Shown: positions 45,988-55,472 of the stretch, in pieces
Numbering within the stretch: the first letter of the stretch is position 1
Layout of the letters: the number at the start of each line of letters is the position of its first letter
NCBI RefSeq assembly: GCF_004120195.1
Contig: NZ_SCHN01000008.1
Coordinates: 3,314 to 67,313 of the forward strand
Source of the DNA: Enterovibrio baiacu
Lineage (GTDB): Bacteria > Pseudomonadota > Gammaproteobacteria > Enterobacterales > Vibrionaceae
Length of the DNA: 64,000 nt
Direction: 5' to 3'
The notes under the pieces: generated by a model
Database searches by the model: none
Seen by the model: the letters and a program-made list of their open reading frames with translations, nothing else
Told to the model about the DNA's origin: nothing
Program-made: the position numbers and the translations under genes

Positions 45988-46497
45988 TTACTTCTTGATG
46001 CGTAGTACTGGTGTTTGGCCAACAACAACAGAACCAGAAAGCTTGTTCAGCTCTTTGATTTCGTCCATGTTAGAAATAACAACAGGTGTCAGAGTAGACT
46101 TCGCTTTTTCTTCTAGCATTGCTAGATCGAACTCGATGATTGGGTCGCCAACTTTAACAGTTTGACCTTCTTCAGCGATACGCTTGAAGCCTTCACCTTT
46201 TAGCTCAACAGTGTCGATACCGAAGTGAACGAACATTTCGATGCCGTCTTCAGATTCGATTGAGAAAGCGTGGTTAGTTTCAAAAATCTTACCAATGGTA
46301 CCGTTTACTGGTGCAACCATTTTGTCGCCAGTTGGTTTGATTGCGATACCGTCACCAACGATTTTTTCTGCGAAAACAACATCTGGCACATCTTCGATGT
46401 TTACGATTTCACCAGAAAGTGGTGCCATGATTTCAATCACACCTGCATCGCTGCTGTCGTCAGAAACCAGCTTCTTCAGTTTGTCAAACAGACCCAT
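45988..46497 (-). CDS. crr: PTS glucose-specific EIIA (EIIA-Glc)
   Basis: The 169-residue central regulator of carbon catabolite control. His91 ([11 protein letters not shown]) is the phosphorylation site and His76 the supporting residue, one off the E. coli numbers 90 and 75. It accepts phosphate from HPr, passes it to EIIBC-Glc, controls adenylate cyclase and inhibits non-PTS permeases. AGGAG precedes the start. It is the last gene of ptsH-ptsI-crr. Confidence 0.98.
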   Translation of the reverse strand: MGLFDKLKKLVSDDSSDAGVIEIMAPLSGEIVNIEDVPDVVFAEKIVGDGIAIKPTGDKMVAPVNGTIGKIFETNHAFSIESEDGIEMFVHFGIDTVELKGEGFKRIAEEGQTVKVGDPIIEFDLAMLEEKAKSTLTPVVISNMDEIKELNKLSGSVVVGQTPVLRIKK

Positions 46498-46539
46498 AGT
46501 GTTTGCTCCTAAGCGTTATCAATACTTTGCTGCCGTAAT

Positions 46540-48267
46540 TTAGCAGACAGTTTTCTCAGCAATGAATTTTTCTACATGCTCAGCGATTTCCGCAGCAGTA
46601 GGCATTGCAAGTGCTTCGTCTGCCATTGCTTTAACATCAGCAAAGTTGGCATTACGGATAATTTTCTTGATGCGTGGGATTGAGATGCCGCTCATGCTGA
46701 ACTCATCAAGGCCCATACCCATCAGTAGTAGCGTTGCACGCTCGTCGCCTGCAAGCTCACCACACATGCCAGTCCATTTGCCTTCTTTGTGAGAAGCATC
46801 AATTACCTGCTTGATCACAGTAAGTACAGCTGGAGACAGCGGGTTGTACAGGTGAGAGATCATCTCGTTACCACGGTCAACCGCAAGAGTATACTGGGTT
46901 AAGTCGTTTGTACCAATGCTAAAGAATGCAACTTCTTTCGCTAGGTGGTGAGCAATCGCTGCAGCTGCTGGTGTTTCAACCATTACACCGATCTCGATGT
47001 TCTCATCAAACGCATGGCCTTCTGCGCGAAGTTCCACTTTGTATTCTTCGATTGCTTTTTTCAGCTCACGGATTTCTTCTACAGAGATGATCATAGGGAA
47101 CATCACGCGTAGTTTACCGTGTGCAGATGCACGAAGGATGGCACGAAGTTGGTCACGTAGAATCTCACGACGATCCAAGCTGATGCGAATTGCACGCCAG
47201 CCTAGGAACGGGTTCATTTCTTTTGGCAGATCCATGTACGGTAGATCTTTGTCACCACCGATATCCATAGTACGGATAATCACTGGGTGACCTTGCATTG
47301 CAAGCGCAACGTCTTTGTATGCTTTGTACTGCTCTTCTTCAGTAGGCAGTGCATCGCGGTCCATGAACAGGAATTCGGTGCGGTAAAGGCCTACGCCTTC
47401 GCCGCCGTTACGGTTAACACCATCACAGTCTTTCACGGTACCGATGTTACCGCATACTTCAACTTGGTGACCGTCCAGAGTGATTGCTGGCAAATCTTTC
47501 AATTTAGCCAGTTCTTCTTTCTCTGCGATGAATTCGTCACGGATCGCTTTGAATTTGCTTAGCTCTTCTTCGCTTGGGTTGATAACAATCTTATTGTTGA
47601 TTGCATCAAGTACCAGCATGTCACCGTTGTTCACTGTTTTAGTGATGTTCATGGTACCAACGATTGCTGGTAGCTCTAGCGAGCGCGCCATGATTGAAGT
47701 GTGAGAAGTGCGACCACCGATATCGGTGATAAAACCTAGTACGTAATCCAGGTTGATTTGCGCAGTTTCTGAAGGTGTTAGGTCGTTAGCAACCAAAATC
47801 ACTTCTTCGTCGATAGCGCTTAGAGAAACGATGTTGATACCCAGGGCGTTCTTAACAAAGCGTGAGCCAATGTCACGGATGTCAGTTGCGCGTTCTTTTA
47901 GGTATTCGTCGTCAAGAGACTCAAGCGTAGATGCTTGCTCTTCGAATACGCTGTAAATCGCGTAATCAGCCGCTGCGTTGTTCTCTTTAATGAAAGCTAT
48001 GATTTCTTCTTCTAGCTCTTCATCTTCCAACAGCATGATGTGGCCTTCAAAGATAGCTTCTTTCTCTTCACCAAACGTGATGAGTGCTTTTTCTTTGATA
48101 GCTTCTAGCTGAAGTTTAGATTTTTCGCGCGCATCGAAAAGGCGCTGAATTTCCGCGTCCACTTTGTCAGCTGAAACAGGGTTTTTGTTGATGACGATTT
48201 CGTCTTCTTGAAGTAGCAGCGCTTTACCGAATGCAATACCAGGAGATGCCAGAATGCCTGAAATCAT
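46540..48267 (-). CDS. ptsI: PTS enzyme I
   Basis: Phosphoenolpyruvate-protein phosphotransferase, the first PTS phosphate carrier. The 575-residue protein has the phosphorylated His189 in [15 protein letters not shown], the PEP-binding Arg residues of [10 protein letters not shown], and Cys in GMCGELAGD near the C-terminus, as in E. coli. It follows ptsH by 54 bases. It supplies phosphate to the neighbouring mannoside EIIA. Confidence 0.99.
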   Translation of the reverse strand: MISGILASPGIAFGKALLLQEDEIVINKNPVSADKVDAEIQRLFDAREKSKLQLEAIKEKALITFGEEKEAIFEGHIMLLEDEELEEEIIAFIKENNAAADYAIYSVFEEQASTLESLDDEYLKERATDIRDIGSRFVKNALGINIVSLSAIDEEVILVANDLTPSETAQINLDYVLGFITDIGGRTSHTSIMARSLELPAIVGTMNITKTVNNGDMLVLDAINNKIVINPSEEELSKFKAIRDEFIAEKEELAKLKDLPAITLDGHQVEVCGNIGTVKDCDGVNRNGGEGVGLYRTEFLFMDRDALPTEEEQYKAYKDVALAMQGHPVIIRTMDIGGDKDLPYMDLPKEMNPFLGWRAIRISLDRREILRDQLRAILRASAHGKLRVMFPMIISVEEIRELKKAIEEYKVELRAEGHAFDENIEIGVMVETPAAAAIAHHLAKEVAFFSIGTNDLTQYTLAVDRGNEMISHLYNPLSPAVLTVIKQVIDASHKEGKWTGMCGELAGDERATLLLMGMGLDEFSMSGISIPRIKKIIRNANFADVKAMADEALAMPTAAEIAEHVEKFIAEKTVC

Positions 48268-48321
48268 AGCTTTACCTTACGTTGACCAAATTTAATTGCT
48301 AATGGATAGAAAAAAGCTGGA

Positions 48322-48579
48322 TTATTCCAGCTCGTCCATCAGTTTAACTAGGTGATCAACAGCTTCTTGAGCTTGTGCACCATCAGCTTTGATAGTTACA
48401 ACGGTACCTTTAGTCAGGCCAAGAGTTTGCAGTTTGAACAGGCTAGTTGCGCTTGCTTCTTTACCGCCAGATTCAACAGTAATTTTTGCATCGAAGCCTT
48501 TTGCTTCCTTAACAAACTGAGCAGCAGGACGAGTGTGCAGACCGTTTTCAGCAGTGATTTCTACTTGCTTTTGATACAT
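48322..48579 (-). CDS. ptsH: Phosphocarrier protein HPr
   Basis: An 85-residue small carrier. His15 in [12 protein letters not shown] receives phosphate from enzyme I and passes it to the EIIA proteins. Ser46 is present at the usual position, although enteric-type HPr is not Ser-regulated. It is the first gene of ptsH-ptsI-crr. Confidence 0.99.
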   Translation of the reverse strand: MYQKQVEITAENGLHTRPAAQFVKEAKGFDAKITVESGGKEASATSLFKLQTLGLTKGTVVTIKADGAQAQEAVDHLVKLMDELE

Positions 48580-48896
48580 GATTTACCCCGATACATTATT
48601 TATTTAAGTTTATGTATTAAATCTGTTGATAGCTTAAACCGAATGACCTGATTTGGCTATCGGTGGAGCCTAAACTAACGAAGATTTGCATGCCTTTGCT
48701 TAATCCAAGTCAAATTTTTGTGACATTTTCGCTTGAATGGGCATCTGCCTCGAACACGAGGCGGCTTTTTATTTCGAGCCTCGAAAATAAGAAGCGGGGA
48801 TTTTTTACTAGAGCGGGCTAAAAAAATCAAACAAAAAAGCCCCGGAGGGGCTTTTTTGTTGTCTGTCAGACTATTGTCTGTAACAAATTGTATATA
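48580..48896. other. ptsH promoter region and end of cysK
   Basis: These 317 bases lie between cysK and ptsH, both on the minus strand. They hold the cysK terminator (48834-48857) and, nearer ptsH, its promoter. In E. coli the pts promoters bind CRP; I see only a half-matching TGTGACATTTTCGCTT (48719-48734), which I do not call a site. Confidence 0.5.
48834..48857 (-). terminator. Terminator after cysK
   Basis: The stem AAAAAGCCCC / GGGGCTTTTT with a GGA-type loop yields a T-run on the minus strand (and on the plus strand). Confidence 0.88.
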
Positions 48897-49865
48897 TTAC
48901 TGCTGGTTTTCTAACTCAGTGAAGATGCCTGCGAACAGTGCAGTACTGAGGTAACGCTCACCAGAACTTGGTAGAATGGTAACAATGTTTTTGCCTGCGA
49001 ACTCAGGAAGCTCTGCAACTTTGTTTGCCGCTACAACCGCTGCGCCTGATGAAATACCGGCTAGAATACCTTCTTCTTCCATCAAACGACGTGCCATAGC
49101 AATCGCTTCGTCAGAGGTAACGTGAACGACTTTATCAATCAGTGATAGATCAAGGTTGCCAGGTACGAAACCTGCGCCGATACCTTGAATTTTGTGTGGT
49201 GCAGGTTGAACTGCATCACCCGCAACTGTTTGTGCAATAACCGGTGATTCTGAAGGCTCAACGGCAACGGTTGTGATCGCTTTACCTTGGGTGTTTTTAA
49301 TGTAACGGCTAACACCAGTTAGCGTACCACCAGTACCTACACCCGCAACGAATACATCGATTTCGCCGTCAGTGTCTTCCCAGATTTCAGGACCCGTCGT
49401 CTTTTCGTGGATCTCTGGGTTAGCAGGGTTATCAAACTGTTGAAGCAACAGGTATTTTGCTGGGTCAGTGGCGACAATTTCTTCTGCTTTAGCAATCGCA
49501 CCTTTCATGCCTTTTGCTGCTTCTGTCAGCACAAGGTTTGCACCCAGCGCTTTTAGCAGTTTACGGCGCTCAAGGCTCATTGATTCAGGCATGGTCAACG
49601 TCAACTTGTAACCGCGAGCGGCTGCAACGTATGCCAATGCAATACCTGTGTTACCACTGGTAGGCTCTACCAACTCTACACCTGGTTTCAGTGTGCCTTT
49701 TTTCTCGGCATCCCAAATCATGTTCGCACCGATACGACATTTAACGCTGAAACTTGGATTACGCGCTTCAATCTTTACCAGCACTTTTCCGTTAGATACA
49801 CGGTTAAGGCGTACTAGAGGGGTGTTGCCGATGGTAGTTGTATTATCTTCGTAAATCTTACCCAT
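48897..49865 (-). CDS. cysK: Cysteine synthase A (O-acetylserine sulfhydrylase)
   Basis: A PLP enzyme that joins sulfide to O-acetylserine to give cysteine. The 322-residue protein has PLP Lys42 in [14 protein letters not shown], the [10 protein letters not shown] substrate loop and the GTGGTLTG phosphate cradle. The start is ATG 49865 (product [10 protein letters not shown]) with AAGGAA upstream. It lies near cysZ on the same strand, the usual sulfur grouping. Confidence 0.98.
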   Translation of the reverse strand: MGKIYEDNTTTIGNTPLVRLNRVSNGKVLVKIEARNPSFSVKCRIGANMIWDAEKKGTLKPGVELVEPTSGNTGIALAYVAAARGYKLTLTMPESMSLERRKLLKALGANLVLTEAAKGMKGAIAKAEEIVATDPAKYLLLQQFDNPANPEIHEKTTGPEIWEDTDGEIDVFVAGVGTGGTLTGVSRYIKNTQGKAITTVAVEPSESPVIAQTVAGDAVQPAPHKIQGIGAGFVPGNLDLSLIDKVVHVTSDEAIAMARRLMEEEGILAGISSGAAVVAANKVAELPEFAGKNIVTILPSSGERYLSTALFAGIFTELENQQ

Positions 49866-50116
49866 GTTCTTCGTTCCTTCGGTTTGCTGGGGAATACGTC
49901 TAAAATAATATCGCCGTTTGCATAAATGCAAAGGAATCGTTGGTTATATCTTATTGTGATTTCAGAACTTAGACAGTTATTTCTGGCTTTTGTGATATGG
50001 AAAGTAGACAGGGGTTGGCTAATTATGGAGGCGTTTCTTTGCATGACTCTGCCGCCCGTGAGGTTGGGCGACAAAGTTAACATGTATATAGAAGAAGAGG
50101 ATTTGCTCCTCGGTGG

Positions 50117-50878
50117 TTAGTAGCGCGCGAGCTCGCCACGGTATTTGTCTACCCACATTGCAGTGGCGCCACACACAGCGGCGGGCATGACAAACAGGTT
50201 AAGCACTGGGGTCATGGTGAACACCATGACTAACGCCCCAAAGCTCATGCTCATGCCTTTTTGTTCACGCAGTGTGGCTTTCATTGATGGAAACGACACG
50301 CGGTGGTTATCAAATGGGTAGTCACAGTATTGAATACCCATCATCCATGCGCTGAACAAAAACCAAAGTACTGGCCCTAGTGTTTGTCCGATCGCCGGAA
50401 TCCACATCAAAATCAGCAGCCCCAGTGCTTTCGGTAGGTAATACCAAAGTTTCTGCCATTCTCGTTTGAATATACGCGGTAAATCTTTAATGATCCCAGC
50501 GATACCATCGTCTGGTGGGCGCTTGCCGGTGAGTTTTGCTTCCAAGTGCTCAGCCAATAAGCCATTAAAGGGAGCGGCTATCCAGTTAGCGACCGTGCTG
50601 AAAAAATACGAGCAGATGACCAACACGAAAATTGCCAGCAATGGCCAGAGTAGGTAGGAAAGCCAATCTAGCCATGAAGGAATATAGGAGAGCCACCCAT
50701 CAATCCAAGTACTGAGTTGTGACAATAGCACGCCAATCAGGGTACCCATCAACAAGAGGTTAACCATCAATGGAATGATGACAAATCTGCGGATACCTGG
50801 CGTAAACGCCAGAGAAAATCCACGCAGGAAATAACCTGCACCGGATGTTGGTTGTTGTACCAGTTTTGAGGGGGTCAT
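50117..50878 (-). CDS. cysZ: Sulfate transporter CysZ
   Basis: A 253-residue inner-membrane sulfate uptake protein of the CysZ/EI24 family. It has about four membrane segments (near 20-55, 65-100, 140-170 and 200-235), the family's [21 protein letters not shown] opening and the [13 protein letters not shown] loop. The start is ATG 50878 with AAGGAG upstream. It is divergent from zipA, as in E. coli and vibrios. Confidence 0.94.
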   Translation of the reverse strand: MTPSKLVQQPTSGAGYFLRGFSLAFTPGIRRFVIIPLMVNLLLMGTLIGVLLSQLSTWIDGWLSYIPSWLDWLSYLLWPLLAIFVLVICSYFFSTVANWIAAPFNGLLAEHLEAKLTGKRPPDDGIAGIIKDLPRIFKREWQKLWYYLPKALGLLILMWIPAIGQTLGPVLWFLFSAWMMGIQYCDYPFDNHRVSFPSMKATLREQKGMSMSFGALVMVFTMTPVLNLFVMPAAVCGATAMWVDKYRGELARY

Positions 50879-51154
50879 AGTGTCTCCTTGCTTTAACCTC
50901 TGCATGGTAACGGTTTCCTGTTGGTATTGGCAATTTATGCTGGCGTGGAATTTTTAAGTGCATTGCGTGTCAAAAGCCAGAAAGAACAGGCACTTTTTGA
51001 GTGTTCTTATGGGTTGAGCATTAACTTTTATGCGCTTTTTGGTACAGTAGTCAGCAAATTGTATGCGCGACATTGCCAAAGCTTGTTCCAAGGTGTTTAG
51101 ATAGGGGCTTGCTCTATGGTTTCTCGTCGCTAATTAGATAAATACTGAGATTAA

Positions 51155-52195
51155 ATGATGCAGGAATTGCGCCTTGTATTGATCATTTTGGGAGCGGTAG
51201 CGATAGCTGCGCTTCTGCTTCATGGCCTTTGGACCAGTAGGAAAGAAAAGCCTGCCAAATTTGGTGAAAAACCCATTGGTAAGCTGACAGAGAAGGATGA
51301 CACTGGCTTTGATCAGGATGGTATCGGCTCTGTTCGTGTCATCAAATCGGGTGATGACAAGCCTAAAGTGGACAGGAAAGAACCTGGTTTAAGCTTTGGC
51401 GATAAGTCTGATGTTGATCCGCTGTTCGCGAACGAAACGCGTACCGACGAAGCATCGACACCTGATACACGTATTGATAATGACCTTGAGTCAAACACCG
51501 TTGCGAACGATGTTGTTGTCGATACAAAAGAAGAAGCGTTTGATCTGCCGGCTTTCTCTGCCTCAGATAACGACGCGCCATCTTTTACCGTTGATGAGCC
51601 GCGTGTTGATGCTGAACCGGTTGCTGAACCGAAGAAAGCGTCGAACGATTTTTACCAAACCGCGTCGTCTTATGATGAAGATGTGGTGGACGTGCCAGCC
51701 AAAGATGCTGTTGCTGAAACATCTGAAGAACAAGATGTTGCCGCGGTTGATGAAGAGCCAGAGGTTGCACCTGAGCCTCAACAGCAAGTGCTGATCATCA
51801 ATGTGCAAGCGGGCAATAACCAAGAGTTCGATGGCACTGAGTTGATTAACTGCCTTGAGCAACATGGTTTGCTGTATGGCGAAATGGAAATCTTCCATCG
51901 TCATGCGGATTTAGCGGGTACGGGTAAAGTGTTGTTCAGTGCTGCGAACATGTTTAACCCAGGCAGTTTCCCATTAGAAACTATCCATCAATTCACCACG
52001 CCAGGCATTTCGTTGTTTATGACGTTACCGTGTTATGGCGAAGCTGAGCAAAACTTTAAGTTGATGCTGCAGACAGCTCAACAAGTTGCGGATCAGTTAG
52101 GTGGTTTGGTGACGGATGATTCTCGTACCATGATGACGCCTCAGCGCATTGATACGTACAGAGAAAAAATTAAAAAATTCCATTCACCTGCTTAA
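51155..52195 (+). CDS. zipA: Cell division protein ZipA
   Basis: An FtsZ-anchoring protein of the divisome. The 346-residue protein has an N-terminal membrane helix (about 5-25), a charged, Asp/Glu/Pro/Val-rich linker (about 35-208) and a C-terminal FtsZ-binding domain (about 210-340; FNPGSFPLETIHQFTTPGISLFM block). The start may be either of two adjacent ATG codons. In related genomes ligA follows directly; here a 9.6-kb segment intervenes. Confidence 0.95.
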   Translation: MMQELRLVLIILGAVAIAALLLHGLWTSRKEKPAKFGEKPIGKLTEKDDTGFDQDGIGSVRVIKSGDDKPKVDRKEPGLSFGDKSDVDPLFANETRTDEASTPDTRIDNDLESNTVANDVVVDTKEEAFDLPAFSASDNDAPSFTVDEPRVDAEPVAEPKKASNDFYQTASSYDEDVVDVPAKDAVAETSEEQDVAAVDEEPEVAPEPQQQVLIINVQAGNNQEFDGTELINCLEQHGLLYGEMEIFHRHADLAGTGKVLFSAANMFNPGSFPLETIHQFTTPGISLFMTLPCYGEAEQNFKLMLQTAQQVADQLGGLVTDDSRTMMTPQRIDTYREKIKKFHSPA

Positions 52196-52206
52196 ACAGC
52201 GTGAAG

Positions 52207-52235
52207 AAAAAAACGCCCGTTAAGGGCGTTTTTTT
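52207..52235. terminator. Bidirectional terminator between zipA and the LPMO gene
   Basis: The 12-bp stem AAAAAAACGCCC / GGGCGTTTTTTT with loop GTTAA serves the convergent genes. Confidence 0.92.
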
Positions 52236-52262
52236 ATGGAGAAACCCTTTGATGGTTTTCTT

Positions 52263-53834
52263 TTACTTCACGCGTTTCCAAGGGCCACCATTTGATGGAA
52301 GGTCGCCTTTGGTCCACCATTTTGCTTCATAGCTCGCGTTCTCAAACATCACGATGTCACCCGCTGAATAAGCAACGCCGTCGTTCCATGCTTGATCGCC
52401 ACCCCCCGCTTGTGCCTGCCATACGGATGATGTGCCTGGTTCGTCACCTTTCGTCCACCACTGTGCAGTGTATTGCGTTCCAAGGTGGTTTACTGAATCT
52501 CCCGACAGGTAGACGTTATCGGCACGCCAATCGGTTTCCCCTACAGGGCCAGTCCCCTTCACAGCAATATCAACAACTGTTGATACGGTTGCTTGGCCAT
52601 CTGTGGCCGTGATTTGAACCTGTTGGATCAGATCTTGAAGGGTGTCGGGCGCTGAATATGTCACTGTGGCTGTGTTTCCTTTAATCGAGAAGCTTCCTTC
52701 TGAGATGGAAAAATCGATAGGGTCATTATCTGCATCCGTTGCGGACACGGAGAATTGAACGTCTTGGCCGCTATCAACAGAGACCGAAGTGGGCGCTGAC
52801 AAAACAGGTGCAGCATTCACGGCGGCTTTTTTCACTTCGAGTTGGAAACTGTGGTTGGTGTTTTTTACAAAGACCAAGTTGCCATAAAGATCATTGCTGT
52901 CCCAAGCGACTGTCCCGTCTTCTGCCAATTTACCTAAACGTGCGCTTGAGGATGTGTTGTTGACTGCGTTAGCGAGCTGCGCGCCCCACACGGTTTCTGC
53001 GTCATTGGTTGCGTCTATTGGTAGCTTTTCGAATACCGTTTCAGCGCCTGAACCATCAAACACGCGGAACCAAACAGTATCGCCTGCAGAGGCATCTGTG
53101 GTGGATTTTATTGCACTGCCGATGCTGTTCCATGTTGGCGCAACAACATCGCCGCCAAAGCTGATATCACTACAGTTATAGAAACCTTCCCCCGCGGCAT
53201 CGACGCGTTGCCAGCGAGAAAAGAGCACAGCATTCCCCGTTCTGTCTGTTGGGAGTGTCACTTGCATTTGGTAGTACTTTCTCTCGTTGATCACCACAAC
53301 GGGCAAATCATCGAACTCAGCAATCAAATCAATATCAGACCAAGCGAGTGGTGAGGAGGCAGGATTGTAATTGGCGTTTGATAGGTAGATTTTCCAGAAG
53401 CTTGGATTGTGCGGTGTGTCTGCGTGATAAAGCAGCGTCAATTTGCCATTGGCTGCGGGATCAATGGGGGTGGTTTGCCATTCAGAAGACGGTAAATCAA
53501 TGCCCGCTTTATCGGGATCGCCACCAGAACACAGAGCGCCGCTTGGTATGGCTTCTTCAACAGCGGCTTGGTTGGTGTAATCAGAGACGAGTTTGGCGAA
53601 CTCATGTTTTTGAATAAAGGGTATCCAGCTGGACTCCCAAAACGCAGCACGACAGGCTGCATTCGGAATGGTAGAGCCATCTGCCGAATCCCAGAAGCCG
53701 CCATCACTGTCGCAGATTTCTTGTCGAGCGGGCGGGTAATCCATATACCCATGTGCGGATACCGTGTGCGGAATGGCTACTGCTGAAACAGCAGACGCTA
53801 TCGCGATATAGGGGAGTAGTCGAGTACGTAACAT
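52263..53834 (-). CDS. Secreted AA10 lytic polysaccharide monooxygenase with two chitin-binding modules
   Basis: A 523-residue copper-dependent enzyme that oxidatively cuts chitin. Signal peptide cleavage before His28 (SA|HGYMDYPPARQ) exposes the N-terminal copper His, and a second His lies in the TPHNPSFWKIY strand. After the AA10 domain (28 to about 210) comes a GbpA-like module (to about 320), then a cadherin/Ig-like domain (about 330-425). Two CBM5/12 modules with paired Trp (QWWTKGD, KWWTKGD) lie at about 430-472 and 478-522. GGAAGGAAC precedes the ATG. It differs from V. cholerae GbpA in its C-terminal modules. Confidence 0.9.
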   Translation of the reverse strand: MLRTRLLPYIAIASAVSAVAIPHTVSAHGYMDYPPARQEICDSDGGFWDSADGSTIPNAACRAAFWESSWIPFIQKHEFAKLVSDYTNQAAVEEAIPSGALCSGGDPDKAGIDLPSSEWQTTPIDPAANGKLTLLYHADTPHNPSFWKIYLSNANYNPASSPLAWSDIDLIAEFDDLPVVVINERKYYQMQVTLPTDRTGNAVLFSRWQRVDAAGEGFYNCSDISFGGDVVAPTWNSIGSAIKSTTDASAGDTVWFRVFDGSGAETVFEKLPIDATNDAETVWGAQLANAVNNTSSSARLGKLAEDGTVAWDSNDLYGNLVFVKNTNHSFQLEVKKAAVNAAPVLSAPTSVSVDSGQDVQFSVSATDADNDPIDFSISEGSFSIKGNTATVTYSAPDTLQDLIQQVQITATDGQATVSTVVDIAVKGTGPVGETDWRADNVYLSGDSVNHLGTQYTAQWWTKGDEPGTSSVWQAQAGGGDQAWNDGVAYSAGDIVMFENASYEAKWWTKGDLPSNGGPWKRVK

Positions 53835-54175
53835 GTTCCTTCCTTTTATATTTCTCGTTGTTTTAGTGATTGCCTCCTTGGTGTGCGCAATTATTAAAAC
53901 TGCTTCAATTCATTGTTATCACAATTAAAAAGTGGCTCGAAAAAGAAAGAGACTTTTTTCAAAAGGATGAAAATTTTCGAGTTAAACGGGAAGGTAAATC
54001 ACTAAACCTTAGCAACACAAAATACAACGTAAAATGACTTAACATATTGAGGTGTATAGAAGAAAAATGTCGGCACGCTTAAGGTTTAAGCATGAAGGTC
54101 GAGGAGGGCAATGGAGTGAGGAAAAAGCTTTCCTCACTCGATCTCGATAAAGACCAGTTTCTTTATCTTTGGTCA
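53835..54175. other. AT-rich promoter region of the LPMO gene
   Basis: These 341 bases separate the LPMO gene from the ScsC-like gene. They are AT-rich and hold no recognisable gene. The right end has two hairpins (listed separately) that may mark the end of the scs transcript. Confidence 0.5.
54114..54167 (-). other. Paired hairpins after the ScsC-like gene
   Basis: GAGTGAGGAAA / TTTCCTCACTC (54114-54139, loop AAGC) and GATAAAGA / TCTTTATC (54146-54167, loop CCAGTT) stand in tandem just past the ScsC-like stop. Neither is followed by a T-tract on the minus strand, so a factor-dependent end or an RNA stabiliser is as likely as intrinsic termination. Confidence 0.4.
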
Positions 54176-54916
54176 TTAGGCTTTGTCTAAGGCAGATTCG
54201 ATCAACGGTGCAAGTTTTTCGGCAGGCAGATAGCCAGGTACAACATCACCGCCAATGATCATGGCTGGCGTGCCGCGCAGGCCAAGTTGCTGGAACAGAG
54301 AAACGTTTTTCTCAACCATCTCGACGCTATCATCGTGTTGTTTGAGTTGATCTCGCGTCCCCGTTTTGTCAGCAATACGTGCCAAAGAGCGTTGATCATG
54401 AGCGCTAGGCTTGGTGAGGAGTAACTGGTGAACATCAAAGTACTTATCACGCGCCTGTTGCCATACGTTCAGTGCAAATGCCGCTGAATTCATCTCAGAC
54501 AGAGGGGCGTCCATTTCTTTTAGCGGCACATAGATGTTGACCACTTTTATGTCTGGGTAGGCTTTGGCCATGTCATGTAAAACCGGATCGAGGCGTTTGC
54601 AGAAAGGGCAGTTGTAGTCGGTAAAGTTCACAATGGTGAGCTTGGGCTCAGTCGCGCCAAATTGGGTATGATTTGGGTTGTTATAGAGGTAGTCGTGGTT
54701 GGCAGTGAGTATGCCCTTGAAGCCTTGTTGCTGTGCGACGTATTGCGTCAGGCTTTGGTGTAAACCAGGAATAATGTCTGGATTTTTCTGAAGTAGCGTA
54801 GTGATGGCGTTCAATTGCTGTTGTTGTGTTTTATTCAATGCTGTTTCGGACACGGCATTGAAAGAGGTCAAGGTGGCGATCATCACCAACAGGATTGGAA
54901 GTAATGTGTTTTTCAT
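54176..54916 (-). CDS. DsbA-family thiol-disulfide oxidoreductase, ScsC-like
   Basis: A 246-residue periplasmic protein with a signal peptide (about 1-22), an N-terminal helical extension (about 25-70, Gln-rich, the region that trimerises ScsC relatives) and a DsbA fold with Cys103-Pro-Phe-Cys106. The cis-Pro loop is GTPAMII. In Proteus and Salmonella, ScsC is an isomerase or chaperone kept reduced by ScsB and contributes to copper tolerance. It is the last gene of the scs operon, 19 bases after the ScsD-like gene. Confidence 0.82.
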   Translation of the reverse strand: MKNTLLPILLVMIATLTSFNAVSETALNKTQQQQLNAITTLLQKNPDIIPGLHQSLTQYVAQQQGFKGILTANHDYLYNNPNHTQFGATEPKLTIVNFTDYNCPFCKRLDPVLHDMAKAYPDIKVVNIYVPLKEMDAPLSEMNSAAFALNVWQQARDKYFDVHQLLLTKPSAHDQRSLARIADKTGTRDQLKQHDDSVEMVEKNVSLFQQLGLRGTPAMIIGGDVVPGYLPAEKLAPLIESALDKA

Positions 54917-54935
54917 CTTTTTAGCTCATCAGTTG

Positions 54936-55472
54936 TTAGGAAAACCACAGGCGAGCCAGCAGACCCGGCGGCGTTGTAATGCCTGTTGTTATAGATTCGA
55001 CGTGGCCATGTTTAATGATGACGATAGTGGGTGTGGCTTGAATGCCCCAGGTTTGTCCAATTCTCCCTTTCTCGTCGTTGACGGTATCAAAATGAAGGTC
55101 ATGACTCTCGAGATAAGCTTGAACTCGGCGGTTGTTACCTGATGTCATTGCTACGGATATCACAGGGTAAGAATCAGAAAACCAGTCAACGGTAGGCGTG
55201 ACAAATTTGCAGGCCGGACACCATGTCGCCCAAAAATACAGCACAACCGGTCCTTCATGGCTGAGGGCGACCAAGTCGATAGCATCGCCGGATATTGTCG
55301 TCATTGGCATTGCTGGCACCGCGCCTTTTGGCATGTCTTGGGTTCGCCACCAATCCATCGCAAATGCCATCACACTGAAAAGAACCACTAAAGTCGCAAA
55401 CTCTCGAAGCCACCATTTTGGGTTCTTCCATTTACGTTTGGGTTCCATTTTCTGTGGCGTGTTGTCACTCAT
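54936..55472 (-). CDS. Thioredoxin-like membrane-anchored protein, ScsD-like
   Basis: A 178-residue protein with one N-terminal transmembrane helix (about 24-41) and a periplasmic thioredoxin domain with Cys85-Pro-Ala-Cys88 in WATWCPACKF. The start is ATG 55472 with AAGGA seven bases upstream. It overlaps the end of the ScsB-like gene by eight bases, so the two are coupled. It is probably a partner or target of ScsB in thiol reduction. Confidence 0.8.
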   Translation of the reverse strand: MSDNTPQKMEPKRKWKNPKWWLREFATLVVLFSVMAFAMDWWRTQDMPKGAVPAMPMTTISGDAIDLVALSHEGPVVLYFWATWCPACKFVTPTVDWFSDSYPVISVAMTSGNNRRVQAYLESHDLHFDTVNDEKGRIGQTWGIQATPTIVIIKHGHVESITTGITTPPGLLARLWFS

